A stretch of DNA of 64,000 nucleotides, from assembly GCF_004363295.1 (NCBI RefSeq), contig NZ_SNYQ01000006.1, forward strand, positions 1-64,000. Reading direction: 5' to 3'. Shown piece after piece: positions 35,811 to 45,030 of this stretch. The notes below the pieces were generated by a model. It was not told the origin of the DNA, made no database searches, and saw only the letters and a list, made by a program, of their open reading frames with translations. Position 1 is the first letter of the stretch; each line of letters opens with the position of its first letter. The DNA comes from Mesocricetibacter intestinalis. Its GTDB lineage: Bacteria; Pseudomonadota; Gammaproteobacteria; Enterobacterales; Pasteurellaceae. The translations under genes and the position numbers were made by a program.

Positions 35811-36145
35811 TGTATTTTCCTCTGTTTAGTTAATAATTCTTGCCGAAAATAAACATCTCAGTAAAAAATCCCGGCTCAGTTTGTACCTTGACCTAGGTTT
35901 CAAGAACGGATTCAAAGGATGTATGCCCTTATCTTTAATTAATTCCGTTAAAAATTAATGTATTATTAAATGTAATCAAAATAAAGGCAACTATAATCTT
36001 ACACATAAATAAAAAATCATATTAAATAATTTCAGTTTACCTCTCTCTATCATTTCCGTTTGCGCAATCGGATTTTTCCTCATGTTAATTATAAATCTAT
36101 ATGCTAGAATTTAAGCAGATTATAACTATTACGAGCACAACCATC
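35811..36145. other. A/T-rich gap between divergent ompA paralogue 3 and ydiJ
   Basis: No gene seen. It holds an interrupted inverted repeat, CTTGA-N8-TCAAG (35887-35904), about 80 bp upstream of the ompA paralogue 3 start, and a strongly A/T-rich stretch (35930-36050) suited to promoters of both genes. No confident -35/-10 pair was found. Confidence 0.5.
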
Positions 36146-39100
36146 ATGTTACCCCGTTTAAAAAACATCCCCGAACTGAATCCTGCGGTTGCCGACTATT
36201 TAGACAATCTGCGCAGCCAGCACTTTAGCGGCGATATCGCTTGTTCTTATGCGGATCGACTAAGCTTGGCCACGGATAACAGCGTTTACCAGCAACTGCC
36301 GCAGGCGATTTTGTTTCCGAAATCCGTGGCCGACGTGGTTCGAATCACCAAACTGGCGCAACGTCCTGAATATCAATCCCTGAGCTTCACTCCGCGCGGC
36401 GGCGGCACGGGAACCAACGGACAGGCGTTGAATAATAATATCCTGGTGGACTTTTCCCGCCACATGACCGGAATTCTGGAGCTGAATACGGAGCAGCGCT
36501 GGGTCAGAGTTCAGACCGGCGTAGTCAAAGATCAACTTAACCGCTTTCTGAAGCCCTACGGCTTGTTTTTCGCACCTGAGCTTTCCACCAGTAACCGAGC
36601 CACTCTGGGCGGTATGATCAATACCGATGCCTCCGGTCAGGGATCATTACAATATGGCAAAACCTCCGATCATGTTCTCGGTTTGCGTGCGGTTCTGATC
36701 AATGGCGAAATTTTGGATACAAAGGCGATTAAAACCGAAGGTTTTAATCAAAACCTACAGTCGCTTTCCCTCACCACGACGGGACGCCGCCTGCATCATG
36801 AAATTTTTCAACGCTGCAAAGAAAAACGTCAGCAAATTATTCAAGATTTGCCTCAACTTAACCGGTTTCTCACCGGTTATGACCTAAAAAACCTGTTTAA
36901 CCATGACGAAAGCGAATTTAACCTAAGCCGTATTCTTACCGGTTCCGAAGGTTCGCTGGCCTTTATCTGCGAAGCTACTTTGGATCTGACCCCAATCCCT
37001 AAATACCGAACGCTGATTAACGTAAAATACCGTTCCTTTGATGCAGCCCTGCGTAATGCGCCCTTTATGGTGAAGGCCAAAGCCCTATCGGTAGAAACCC
37101 TAGACTCCAAAGTATTGAATCTGGCAAAAGAAGATATTATTTGGCATTCCGTCAGCGAATTACTGACGGAACATAAGGAAGATCCTATTTTAGGCCTAAA
37201 TATTGTGGAATACGCCGGCAATAACAAGCAATTGATTGAAACTCAGGTTGAAGAATTATGTCGCCGTCTGAGCCAAAAAATCACCGCCGGTGAAGATAAT
37301 ATCATCGGTTACCAGATCACTTCCGATCCTTCCTCGATCGAACGTATTTATGCGATGCGCAAAAAAGCCGTCGGTCTGCTGGGCAATGCGAAGGGAGCGG
37401 CAAAACCCATAGCCTTTGTGGAAGACAGCTGCGTACCGCCCGAACACCTCGCCGATTATATTACGGAGTTCAGAGCATTATTGGATAGCCATCATCTGCA
37501 ATACGGTATGTTCGGCCATGTGGACGCCGGGGTATTACATGTTCGTCCCGCCTTGGATCTGTGCGATAGGGAGCAGGTTCAGCTGCTTAAGCGTATTTCC
37601 GATCAGGTAGCAAATCTCACTAAAAAATACGGCGGTTTGATTTGGGGGGAGCATGGAAAAGGAATGCGTTCCCGTTATGGCGAAAAATTCTTTACGCCGG
37701 AATTATGGCGTGAATTACGCTATATAAAATACCTCTTTGATCCCCATAACCGCTTAAATCCGGGAAAAATCTGTACTCCTCTGGAAGGCGAACATGAACT
37801 GTACGATATTCTGTCGCCAATGCGCGCCGATTACGACCGCATAATCCCGCTGGCAATACGCGAAGAATTTTCAGGCGCAATGAATTGTAACGGCAACGGT
37901 TTATGTTTTAATTTTGATGCCCACAGCACCATGTGCCCTTCCATGAAAGTCAGTAAAAATCGGATCTATTCGCCGAAAGGCCGGGCGGCCATGATACGCG
38001 AATGGTTACGCCTGTTGGCAGAACAAAAGGTTACCCCTGCCCAACTGGATTTCCGTACCTCGGAGATCAAGTTAAGGGATTTCATACATAAAATTCGTCA
38101 TTATCTGTATAAAGGCAAAGAATACGACTTCAGCCATGAAGTTAAAGCGGCAATGGATACCTGTTTGGCCTGTAAAGCCTGTGCCAGCCAATGCCCGATA
38201 AAAATCGATGTGGCAAGTTTCCGTGCGAAATTTTTCTATTTTTACTACGGCCGCTACCCGCGCCCGTTGAAAGATTATGTAGTGGCGAATTTGGAAAAAA
38301 CCGCCCCCTATCTGGCTAAGCAGCCAAAATTCTTTAACTTTTTTACCCGCGCCCGCCCCGTACGGGCAGCGGTAGCTTTCGGTTTGGGAATGACCGATTT
38401 ACCCCTGCTGTCAACACCGAATCTGCAGCAGCAACTGGTTGAAATCGGTTACCAAGGCCATTCCCTTGAACAACTTGAGAGCCTAAGCGATGAAGCCAAG
38501 CAAAATATGCTGCTGATCGTACAAGACCCCTATACTTCTTACTATGACGCAAAAGTCGTTAGCGATTTTGTGGCACTGGCCCAAAAGCTCGGCTTTAAAC
38601 CCGTAGTTCTGCCCTTTAAACCCAATGGTAAGGCCATGCACATTAAAGGTTTTTTACGGCAATTCGCAAAAACCGCAAAAAATCAGGCCGAATTTCTAAA
38701 CCGAATGGCGGCGCTATCTCTGCCGCTGGTGGGGGTTGATCCCGCAATTGTACTCTCCTACCGAGATGAATACAGGGAAATACTAGGCCCACAGCGCGGC
38801 GATTTTCAGGTGATTACCGCCCATGAATGGTTAAAAACCGCGTTAAAGGGCGAAGAGGTACGAAGCAGACTAAAAAACCCAAATAAAAATCGGCATATGT
38901 CGGAAACGGAAACCTCGCCTGCAGACTGGTACCTATTTCCGCACTGCACGGAAACTACCGCGATGCCGAATAGTGCGAAGGAATGGCAACAGATTTTTGC
39001 GTTATTTAATCAGCAATTGCAGGTGGAAAAAGTCGGCTGCTGCGGTATGGCCGGGGTATTCGGGCATGAAACCCCGAATCAGCAAATGTCAAAAGCTATT

Positions 39101-39247
39101 TATCAGGCTTCTTGGGCGCAAAAACTGGCCGGGAAAGCGCCTGAACAATGCCTTGCCACCGGATATTCCTGCCGTAGTCAGGTGAAACGTTTCGAACAAT
39201 GGCAACCTAAGCATCCGCTACAGGCTTTACTAAGCCTATTGCGCTAA
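36146..39247 (+). CDS. ydiJ: FAD-linked and [4Fe-4S] oxidoreductase, YdiJ family
   Basis: About 1033 residues. The N-terminal half is an FAD-binding PCMH domain (FTPRGGGTGTNGQAL, ATLGGMINTDASGQGSLQYGKT) with an FAD-oxidase C-terminal cap. This is followed by a Fe-S module (CLACKACASQCP near 670) and a C-terminal CCG-type domain (KVGCCGMAGVFGHE). This fusion is the YdiJ family, described in E. coli as a D-2-hydroxyglutarate dehydrogenase; a D-lactate-like substrate is also possible. Start: ATG at 36146 (MLPRLKNIPELNP) is preferred by family likeness; ATG at 36101 in the same frame lacks a ribosome site, and 36146 has only a weak one. Confidence 0.88.
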   Translation: MLPRLKNIPELNPAVADYLDNLRSQHFSGDIACSYADRLSLATDNSVYQQLPQAILFPKSVADVVRITKLAQRPEYQSLSFTPRGGGTGTNGQALNNNILVDFSRHMTGILELNTEQRWVRVQTGVVKDQLNRFLKPYGLFFAPELSTSNRATLGGMINTDASGQGSLQYGKTSDHVLGLRAVLINGEILDTKAIKTEGFNQNLQSLSLTTTGRRLHHEIFQRCKEKRQQIIQDLPQLNRFLTGYDLKNLFNHDESEFNLSRILTGSEGSLAFICEATLDLTPIPKYRTLINVKYRSFDAALRNAPFMVKAKALSVETLDSKVLNLAKEDIIWHSVSELLTEHKEDPILGLNIVEYAGNNKQLIETQVEELCRRLSQKITAGEDNIIGYQITSDPSSIERIYAMRKKAVGLLGNAKGAAKPIAFVEDSCVPPEHLADYITEFRALLDSHHLQYGMFGHVDAGVLHVRPALDLCDREQVQLLKRISDQVANLTKKYGGLIWGEHGKGMRSRYGEKFFTPELWRELRYIKYLFDPHNRLNPGKICTPLEGEHELYDILSPMRADYDRIIPLAIREEFSGAMNCNGNGLCFNFDAHSTMCPSMKVSKNRIYSPKGRAAMIREWLRLLAEQKVTPAQLDFRTSEIKLRDFIHKIRHYLYKGKEYDFSHEVKAAMDTCLACKACASQCPIKIDVASFRAKFFYFYYGRYPRPLKDYVVANLEKTAPYLAKQPKFFNFFTRARPVRAAVAFGLGMTDLPLLSTPNLQQQLVEIGYQGHSLEQLESLSDEAKQNMLLIVQDPYTSYYDAKVVSDFVALAQKLGFKPVVLPFKPNGKAMHIKGFLRQFAKTAKNQAEFLNRMAALSLPLVGVDPAIVLSYRDEYREILGPQRGDFQVITAHEWLKTALKGEEVRSRLKNPNKNRHMSETETSPADWYLFPHCTETTAMPNSAKEWQQIFALFNQQLQVEKVGCCGMAGVFGHETPNQQMSKAIYQASWAQKLAGKAPEQCLATGYSCRSQVKRFEQWQPKHPLQALLSLLR

Positions 39248-39264
39248 CCGGAAATGCTAAAATC

Positions 39265-39293
39265 AAGGCGGGGAAACCCGCCTTTAGTTATTG
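39265..39293 (+). terminator. terminator of ydiJ
   Basis: GGCGGG and CCCGCC, with two flanking A-T pairs, close a GAAA tetraloop; the stem is followed by TTTAGTTATTGTT. It lies 18 bp after the stop. Confidence 0.85.
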
Positions 39294-39308
39294 TTCAATC
39301 TGCGATTC

Positions 39309-39905
39309 TTAAAGAATACCCGCCAAACGGAAAAAGTTCTCATAGGCTTGCGCCTTCTTTTCAAGACTGAGCGGATAGGCTCTGGAACTGGAAGGGACGC
39401 GATATAGTTTCAGCCCGTAGTCCTTATAGGGGAAATCAATATATTCATTGGTTTTAGGTTCTTTCAGCTTATCCGGTATCAGACTGAATAAAGCTTCTGT
39501 CGCTTTACCGCCGGTAGTAAACAGCCAGCGGCAATGAGGTATCTTCATCAATACCTGCTCCAAAGGCACCACTTCGACAATCTTTAAAAATTTATCGGAA
39601 GCGTTACCCTGCCCGCGAATCGCTTTCCATACCGTGGGACAGGAAGCGATCCCCCGTTCGTACAAAAAAGCTTTAATCCGTTCCGGATCAAAACGTTTTT
39701 CACCTTTAACCTGAAAATATTGAGGGTTATCAAAAAATACCAGACCGTAAATACGCCACATATCATTCTGAAAATTCGGGTAATGAAATTCCATACAGCG
39801 TTTATCCGCCGTGGGCGGAAAAGTCCCCATCATCATAACTCTGGCCTGCGGCGGTAATAGGGGGGGAAAAGGATGAGTTTCTACGATTAAATTTTCTTCT
39901 GACAT
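39309..39905 (-). CDS. uracil-DNA glycosylase superfamily protein
   Basis: The 198-residue protein has the superfamily motif 1 as MMGTFPP (25-31) and a C-terminal motif 2 region PSSSRAYPLS. This matches a group of UDG-like proteins in Haemophilus and relatives that have not, to my knowledge, been assigned a substrate. No catalytic Asp/Asn of the GxDPY type is obvious in motif 1, so activity may differ from classical UDG. Start at 39905 (MSEENL) follows AGGGA; upstream in-frame residues are not supported. Confidence 0.78.
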   Translation of the reverse strand: MSEENLIVETHPFPPLLPPQARVMMMGTFPPTADKRCMEFHYPNFQNDMWRIYGLVFFDNPQYFQVKGEKRFDPERIKAFLYERGIASCPTVWKAIRGQGNASDKFLKIVEVVPLEQVLMKIPHCRWLFTTGGKATEALFSLIPDKLKEPKTNEYIDFPYKDYGLKLYRVPSSSRAYPLSLEKKAQAYENFFRLAGIL

Positions 39906-39924
39906 AAATATTGTTCCCTTTAAC

Positions 39925-39967
39925 AAAAAATGAACCGCACTTCCTAACTAAAGTGCGGTCATTTTTT
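39925..39967 (-). terminator. terminator of pntAB made of paired uptake signals
   Basis: ACCGCACTT (39934-39942) and AAGTGCGGT (39951-39959) form an inverted pair of uptake signals; on the minus strand the stem is followed by CATTTTTTG. It lies 18 bp after the pntB stop and just upstream of the UDG-like gene start. Confidence 0.88.
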
Positions 39968-39984
39968 TGAAGAGTTTTTTTGGG

Positions 39985-41448
39985 CTAATTCAACGCTTTC
40001 AGAATATCGTCCACTCTTTCTTTCGCATCACCGAACAGCATTTGCGTATTTTCTTTAAAGAACAGCGGATTCTGAACACCGGCATAACCGACCGCCATTG
40101 AACGTTTAAACACAATAACATTCTGTGCCTTCCAAACTTCCAGCACCGGCATACCGGCAATCGGACTGTTAGGATCGTCTAAGGCCGCAGGGTTCACCGT
40201 ATCGTTGGCACCTATTACCAATACGACATCGGTATCGGCGAAATCTTCATTGATTTCATCCATTTCCAGTACGATATCATAAGGCACCTTGGCTTCCGCC
40301 AACAGAACGTTCATATGCCCCGGTAAACGACCGGCCACAGGATGAATACCGAAACGCACGTTGATACCGCGGTCGCGCAGCTTCTGGGTAATTTCCGCTA
40401 CCGGATATTGAGCCTGAGCTACCGCCATACCGTATCCCGGGGTAATAATCACCGAACTTGCATTTTTCAGCAGTTCCGCCACTTCTTCCGCCGTGGTTTC
40501 ACGATGTTCGCCTTGCTCCTCAGCGGAGGAAGCCACCGGATCATTACCGAAACCGCCGGCGATAACACTGATAAAGGAGCGGTTCATCGCTTTACACATG
40601 ATATAAGAAAGAATAGCACCGGAAGAACCCACCAAGGCACCGGTTACAATCAGCAGGTCATTATCCAGCATAAAGCCCGCCGCCGCCGCCGCCCAACCGG
40701 AATAGGAGTTCAGCATGGAAACCACTACCGGCATATCCGCACCACCGATAGAGGCCACCAGATGCCAGCCGAAAGCCAGTGAGATTGCCGTCATCAGTAA
40801 TAACGGGAAAATATTGTGCGGATTATTCAAAAACGCAATCATCAGCAAAGCGGAAACTACTAAGGCCGCCAAATTCAGTTTATGCCGATGCGGTAAAGTC
40901 AGCGCTTTGGAATTAATAATTCCGCGCAATTTACCGAAAGCGACAATGGAACCGGTAAAGGTAACCGCCCCGATAAAAATACCTAAAAAGACTTCAACAT
41001 TATGAATTGTGGCAAGGGTTGCCTGTTCCGCATCAAAAGCGGCCTGATCCGCGGCAAATTTGGCTTTAGCCGCTTCGGTTACCAATTCCACCCCTTCAGG
41101 CATTGAAAACACAGGGGTTATATGCAGCCCGAAGCTGTTAAATCCCACCAACACGGCGGCCAAACCAACGAAGCTGTGCAAAATAGCCACCAGTTCCGGC
41201 ATTTCCGTCATTTCGACTTTTAATGCGCGATGGATACCAATCACAGCACCAATGGCCATGGCCAGTAAAATCCAGAACTGTCCCTCTGTCGCCGGGCCGA
41301 AAACCGTGGCGATCAAGGCTATCGTCATACCGACGATACCGTACCAACAACCGGCTTTTGCAGTTTCATGTTTAGAAAGTCCGGCCAAACTCATAATAAA
41401 AAGTAATGCGGCAACAATATAAGCCGCCTGTACTAAACCTACGGACAT
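39985..41448 (-). CDS. pntB: NAD(P) transhydrogenase beta subunit
   Basis: The 487-residue membrane subunit contains about nine membrane spans and a C-terminal NADP(H)-binding domain ([51 protein letters not shown]). With PntA it couples the proton gradient to NADPH formation. Start ATG at 41448 ([11 protein letters not shown]) has AAGGAG six bases upstream. It follows pntA by 10 bp. Confidence 0.95.
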   Translation of the reverse strand: MSVGLVQAAYIVAALLFIMSLAGLSKHETAKAGCWYGIVGMTIALIATVFGPATEGQFWILLAMAIGAVIGIHRALKVEMTEMPELVAILHSFVGLAAVLVGFNSFGLHITPVFSMPEGVELVTEAAKAKFAADQAAFDAEQATLATIHNVEVFLGIFIGAVTFTGSIVAFGKLRGIINSKALTLPHRHKLNLAALVVSALLMIAFLNNPHNIFPLLLMTAISLAFGWHLVASIGGADMPVVVSMLNSYSGWAAAAAGFMLDNDLLIVTGALVGSSGAILSYIMCKAMNRSFISVIAGGFGNDPVASSAEEQGEHRETTAEEVAELLKNASSVIITPGYGMAVAQAQYPVAEITQKLRDRGINVRFGIHPVAGRLPGHMNVLLAEAKVPYDIVLEMDEINEDFADTDVVLVIGANDTVNPAALDDPNSPIAGMPVLEVWKAQNVIVFKRSMAVGYAGVQNPLFFKENTQMLFGDAKERVDDILKALN

Positions 41449-41458
41449 CGTTTTCTCC

Positions 41459-42991
41459 TTAACCTTTTCTAAACATTGCAAGCATACGCTGAGTAACTTT
41501 AAAGCCACCGAAAATATTGATACTTGCCACTAAAATAGCGATAAACGCCAAAATGCTGATAAAGAATCCGCCCTGTGCAATCTGCAGCACCGCACCAACA
41601 ATAATAATACCCGAAATAGCATTGGTTACGGACATTAACGGCGTATGCAGAGCATGGCTGACGTTCCATACCACATAATAGCCGACCACACAGGCCAGTA
41701 CGAATACGGTAAAGTGAGAAAGAAATGCGGAAGGCGCTACGGAAGCCAGCCACAGGAAGAGTATTGCGACCAGCGCCATAACGCCGTATTTAATGCGCGG
41801 ATCCGCTTTTTTCTGTTCTTTTGGCGCAACGGCTGCCGCAGTCGCTTTTTGCTGCGGTTGGGCGGATACCTGAATCGGCGGTGCCGGCCAGGTAATTTCT
41901 CCGTCGCGAATAACCGTTACCCCGCGTAGCACTACGTCATCAAAATCAATATTGATATTACCGTCTTTTTCTTTGCAAAGTAATTTCAACAGGTTAACCA
42001 AATTCGTCCCGTATAGCTGTGAAGACTGAGTAGGTAAACGGCTCGGCAGATCCGTATAACCGATAATTTTCACCTGATTATCGGTTACGACCACTTCACC
42101 GGCCTTAGATAATTCGCAGTTTCCTCCCGTTGCCGCGGCCAGGTCAACAATGACGCTCCCCGCTTTCATGGATTCCACCATTTCTTTGGTAATCAAACGC
42201 GGCGCAGGTTTCCCCGGAATCAATGCTGTGGTGATAATAATATCCACCTCTTTCGCCTGTTCCGCATACAGGGCCAGAGCACGGCGATTAAATTCCTCGG
42301 ACATCACCTTCGCATAGCCGTCGCCGCTGCCGCCTTCTTCTTTAAAATCAATTTCAAGGAAACTGGCTCCCATACTTTCAACCTGTTCCTTCACTTCCGG
42401 ACGCGAGTCAAAAGCACGCACAATGGCACCCAAGCTGTTAGCCGCACCTATCGCCGCCAATCCGGCCACACCCGCACCTATAACCAATACTTTAGCCGGC
42501 GGCACCTTGCCCGCAGCGGTAATCTGGCCGGTAAAGAAACTGCCGAATTCATGGGCCGCTTCCACCACAGCGCGGTAACCGGCAATATTTGCCATCGAAC
42601 TCAGCGCATCCAGGGCCTGAGCGCGGGAAATACGCGGTACCGCATCCATCGCCAGCACATTAATTTTCTTCGCGGACAACTTTTCCATTAAATCCGGACG
42701 CTGAGCCGGCCAGATAAAACTGACCAAAGTAGCCCCTTCTTTGATCAATGCGATTTCTTCATCGTTCGGCGGATTAACTTTGAAAATAATATCCGCATTC
42801 CAGACGGCGTTCTGATCACCGAGCCGGGCACCTGCCTGCTGAAAGGCCTCATCTTCAAAACTGGCTTTGAATCCCGCATCATGTTCGATAATGACTTCAA
42901 AACCGAGTTTAAGAATTTGTTGTACAGTTTTCGGCGTGGCCGCCACGCGGCTTTCATTATCAAGCAGCTCTCTAGGTACACCAATTAGCAT
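41459..42991 (-). CDS. pntA: NAD(P) transhydrogenase alpha subunit
   Basis: The 510-residue subunit has an NAD(H)-binding domain related to alanine dehydrogenase ([42 protein letters not shown] near 165-185) and four C-terminal membrane spans after an Ala/Gln/Lys linker (about 375-400). Length equals E. coli PntA (510). First gene of pntAB; ATG preceded by AAGGAAAG. Confidence 0.95.
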   Translation of the reverse strand: MLIGVPRELLDNESRVAATPKTVQQILKLGFEVIIEHDAGFKASFEDEAFQQAGARLGDQNAVWNADIIFKVNPPNDEEIALIKEGATLVSFIWPAQRPDLMEKLSAKKINVLAMDAVPRISRAQALDALSSMANIAGYRAVVEAAHEFGSFFTGQITAAGKVPPAKVLVIGAGVAGLAAIGAANSLGAIVRAFDSRPEVKEQVESMGASFLEIDFKEEGGSGDGYAKVMSEEFNRRALALYAEQAKEVDIIITTALIPGKPAPRLITKEMVESMKAGSVIVDLAAATGGNCELSKAGEVVVTDNQVKIIGYTDLPSRLPTQSSQLYGTNLVNLLKLLCKEKDGNINIDFDDVVLRGVTVIRDGEITWPAPPIQVSAQPQQKATAAAVAPKEQKKADPRIKYGVMALVAILFLWLASVAPSAFLSHFTVFVLACVVGYYVVWNVSHALHTPLMSVTNAISGIIIVGAVLQIAQGGFFISILAFIAILVASINIFGGFKVTQRMLAMFRKG

Positions 42992-43233
42992 AATCTTTCC
43001 TTAAAATTGGTTGATTGACCAGTCTGAACGATAGGTTACCCCGCCAGACCCCTATAGTATGACAAAAAGTCAAGCCCGTTTAACTGTATCACTAATCAGG
43101 ATAAAATTGGAAAGATTTTTTATTTGCCGAAACAATTAATGCAACAGGTAAATTTAATTTCCCCGGAACATCAATTTCATCTAAAGTAACCCGATGCTCC
43201 GCAAACTCCCATAACCATTTCAAGAGGTACCTT

Positions 43234-43950
43234 ATGCAATTCCCCTTACTCGAGTCCGCCACTTTACTGAAACGCTATAAACGTTTTTTAGCCGATGTCC
43301 GCCTGCCCGAGGGAGAAATTATCACTCTGCACTGTGCCAACACCGGCGCTATGATCGGTTGCGGACAAGAGGGCGACCGAATCTGGTATTCCCGCTCGGA
43401 CAGCACGACCCGGAAATATCCCTGTTCATGGGAATTAACCCAGCTGGAAAAGGGACGGCTGGTTTGTATCAATACTCATCGTTCCAACCAGTTGACCCTA
43501 GAGGCTCTACGCAACAAAGTCATTACTGAATTAGCCGCATACCACGAAATCTTACCCGAGGTAAAATACGGCGCGGAAAACAGCCGTATTGATTTTTTAC
43601 TTAAGGGACCGGGCTTACCCGACTGCTATGTGGAGGTTAAATCCGTTACCCTGGTGGAAGGAAATAAAGGAATGTTTCCCGATGCGGTTACCAGCCGCGG
43701 TCAGAAACATCTGCGCGAACTGATGGAAATGAAAAAACAAGGTCATCGTGCGGTAATTTTCTTTGCCGGTCTGCACAACGGCTTCGATTCTTTTACCACG
43801 GCGCAACATATTGATCCCGATTACGATAAATTACTGCGCCAAGCTATTGCGGCAGGAGTTGAAGTATACAGCTATGCCGCAAGTTTCGAATTCGAGGGGG
43901 AAAGACCCATTGGGCTAAGTCTCACCCACAGCGTAGCGCTAAACCTATAG
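43234..43950 (+). CDS. sfsA: SfsA, putative nuclease (sugar fermentation stimulation protein)
   Basis: The 238-residue protein is of the size of E. coli SfsA (234). The family core includes [22 protein letters not shown] and [16 protein letters not shown], with acidic residues fitting a restriction-endonuclease-like fold, as seen for SfsA-family structures. The historical name reflects an overexpression phenotype for maltose genes. ATG follows AAGAGGTACC. Single gene. Confidence 0.93.
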   Translation: MQFPLLESATLLKRYKRFLADVRLPEGEIITLHCANTGAMIGCGQEGDRIWYSRSDSTTRKYPCSWELTQLEKGRLVCINTHRSNQLTLEALRNKVITELAAYHEILPEVKYGAENSRIDFLLKGPGLPDCYVEVKSVTLVEGNKGMFPDAVTSRGQKHLRELMEMKKQGHRAVIFFAGLHNGFDSFTTAQHIDPDYDKLLRQAIAAGVEVYSYAASFEFEGERPIGLSLTHSVALNL

Positions 43951-44003
43951 CTAAGGGCTTATGCGGCGCTTTCTTATCTGAAAGAAATGTCAGACCAGTT
44001 AAT

Positions 44004-44018
44004 TGAGAATTATTTTTA
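44004..44018. promoter_or_regulatory. upstream Fur box of the small RNA gene
   Basis: TGAGAAT-T-ATTTTTA matches the 7-1-7 Fur consensus (TGATAAT-N-ATTATCA) at 11 of 14 positions. It lies 36 bp upstream of the second, stronger box, suggesting cooperative binding. Confidence 0.6.
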
Positions 44019-44026
44019 TTTAGCTA

Positions 44027-44055
44027 TTGACAGCCTAGTTGAGAATAATTATCAT
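44027..44055 (+). promoter_or_regulatory. sigma-70 promoter overlapped by a Fur box
   Basis: TTGACA (44027-44032), 17 bp, TATCAT (44050-44055). The -35 is perfect and the -10 matches 4-5 of 6. The 15-bp Fur box TGAGAAT-A-ATTATCA (44040-44054) matches the 7-1-7 consensus at 13 of 14 defined positions and covers the spacer and -10, so Fur-Fe2+ would shut the promoter. No start codon with a ribosome site follows. Confidence 0.8.
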
Positions 44056-44061
44056 GTGAAC

Positions 44062-44135
44062 CATTCAAACAATAATAGATAATCACTCCAACATTTTAAG
44101 CGTTCCCTCCCCCACAAAGGAACGCTTCTTTTTTT
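44062..44135 (+). ncRNA. candidate Fur-repressed small RNA (RyhB/HrrF-like role)
   Basis: The predicted transcript is about 74 nt, starting 6-8 nt after the -10 and ending in the T run of the terminator at 44098-44135. The first 35 nt are A/C/U-rich and look unpaired, with no G-rich ribosome site and no open frame. The terminator loop is CTCCCCCACAAA, a C-rich stretch that could pair with G-rich ribosome binding sites. It sits between convergent sfsA and the NlpC gene, and is on the plus strand. Fur-controlled sRNAs are known in the family (HrrF in Haemophilus, iron-regulated RNAs in Aggregatibacter); I cannot say whether this is an orthologue. Inference rests on promoter, operator and terminator geometry. 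Confidence 0.72.
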
Positions 44136-44140
44136 ATTTT
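44098..44140 (+). terminator. intrinsic terminator of the small RNA
   Basis: A perfect 9-bp stem (AAGCGTTCC with GGAACGCTT) with a 12-nt C-rich loop is followed by CTTTTTTTATTTT. The long uninterrupted T run is typical of Hfq-binding small RNAs. Confidence 0.9.
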
Positions 44141-44184
44141 CGGCAGCGTTATTTTTTCTCCATTATTCCGTTCTTCTTATTTTT

Positions 44185-44222
44185 GCTGAAAAACAAAACC
44201 CCTTGCCATAAGGCAAAGGGTT
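44185..44222 (-). terminator. terminator of the NlpC-family gene
   Basis: AACCC and TTGCC arms pair with GGCAA and GGGTT (one internal mismatch, ATAA loop; 44197-44222), followed on the minus strand by TTGTTTTTC. It lies 51 bp after the stop. Confidence 0.75.
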
Positions 44223-44272
44223 AAGCATCGGATAAAAAAACTAGATTATTTTCGACCGCTCTTTTCCGTTGA

Positions 44273-44803
44273 TCACAGAACCCGGCGGGACTGGGTATAG
44301 TTACGCGCCCAATAAGCGTCATCAAGGGAGCTGATGGTTACGCCGTCTCTCGTACTGGCGTGCATAAATTGGTTATTTCCCATATATACGCCCACATGTC
44401 TGTTGGCCCGGAAGAAAACCAAATCCCCCTGCTTTAATTCGCTACGGCGGATAGCCTTACCGACAGAACGCTGTTCCGAGGTGGAACGCGGTAAACTTAC
44501 CCCGAAAGCGGCCGCAAAGGTCTGTTGCATAAAGGCGGAACAATCAATCCCATTGGCGCTGGTGCCACCCAGACGATAGCGGGTTCCCGCCCATTGGCTG
44601 TACACCTGATTCAGCGCTTTGGTTCCGAAAGGCAAGGCTTTATGATTAAGGTTATAGGGCTGATTGGTTTTTATCTGGCCGATAAGACTGGTTAATCCGG
44701 CTTCATCTTTCTCGCTATAAGCATTGTCCGTATGCCTCGGAGAATTCGAACAAGCGGCGAGTAATAAGGCGCCCGCAATTACAAAAACTTTCTTCAACAT
44801 CAT
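44273..44803 (-). CDS. NlpC/P60-family lipoprotein, probable peptidoglycan endopeptidase
   Basis: The 176-residue precursor has a lipobox LLAAC with the lipidated Cys18 and an NlpC/P60 catalytic domain (about 65-176). Catalytic Cys is in GIDCSAFMQQT, His in ANRHVGVYMG and a second His in MHAST. Relatives such as MepS/Spr and NlpC cleave peptide crosslinks in the wall. Asp after the lipidated Cys is absent (Ser at +2), which predicts sorting to the outer membrane. Two ATG codons in tandem could start it; the ribosome site is weak. Confidence 0.9.
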   Translation of the reverse strand: MMLKKVFVIAGALLLAACSNSPRHTDNAYSEKDEAGLTSLIGQIKTNQPYNLNHKALPFGTKALNQVYSQWAGTRYRLGGTSANGIDCSAFMQQTFAAAFGVSLPRSTSEQRSVGKAIRRSELKQGDLVFFRANRHVGVYMGNNQFMHASTRDGVTISSLDDAYWARNYTQSRRVL

Positions 44804-44967
44804 CGTTTAAATTATATACAAGATTAATAACCGAACTATCCTAACGGAAAAAACCATAAATTTCCAGATTTTATTTGTACAGAAAGGTATTTTATGTGAT
44901 AAAAATCACATATTTTTTGAAAACTCACAAAAATACGCCTAAAAACCTTTCTTTATATTGTAAAATT

Positions 44968-45000
44968 AAGGGGCGATTGAAAATTATTCAATCGCCCCTT
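44968..45000 (-). terminator. terminator of the aceEF-lpd operon
   Basis: A perfect 14-bp stem (AAGGGGCGATTGAA with TTCAATCGCCCCTT, loop AATTA) is followed on the minus strand by AATTTTAC. It is 30 bp after the lpd stop. Confidence 0.85.
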
Positions 45001-45030
45001 AAGCTTAGTAAAATCCGCTAAATCGGAAAA

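Noticed and set aside
36101-36145. Longer N-terminus for the YdiJ-like protein
   Set aside because: No ribosome site before 36101 and the extra residues (Ile/Thr-rich) do not fit the family start.
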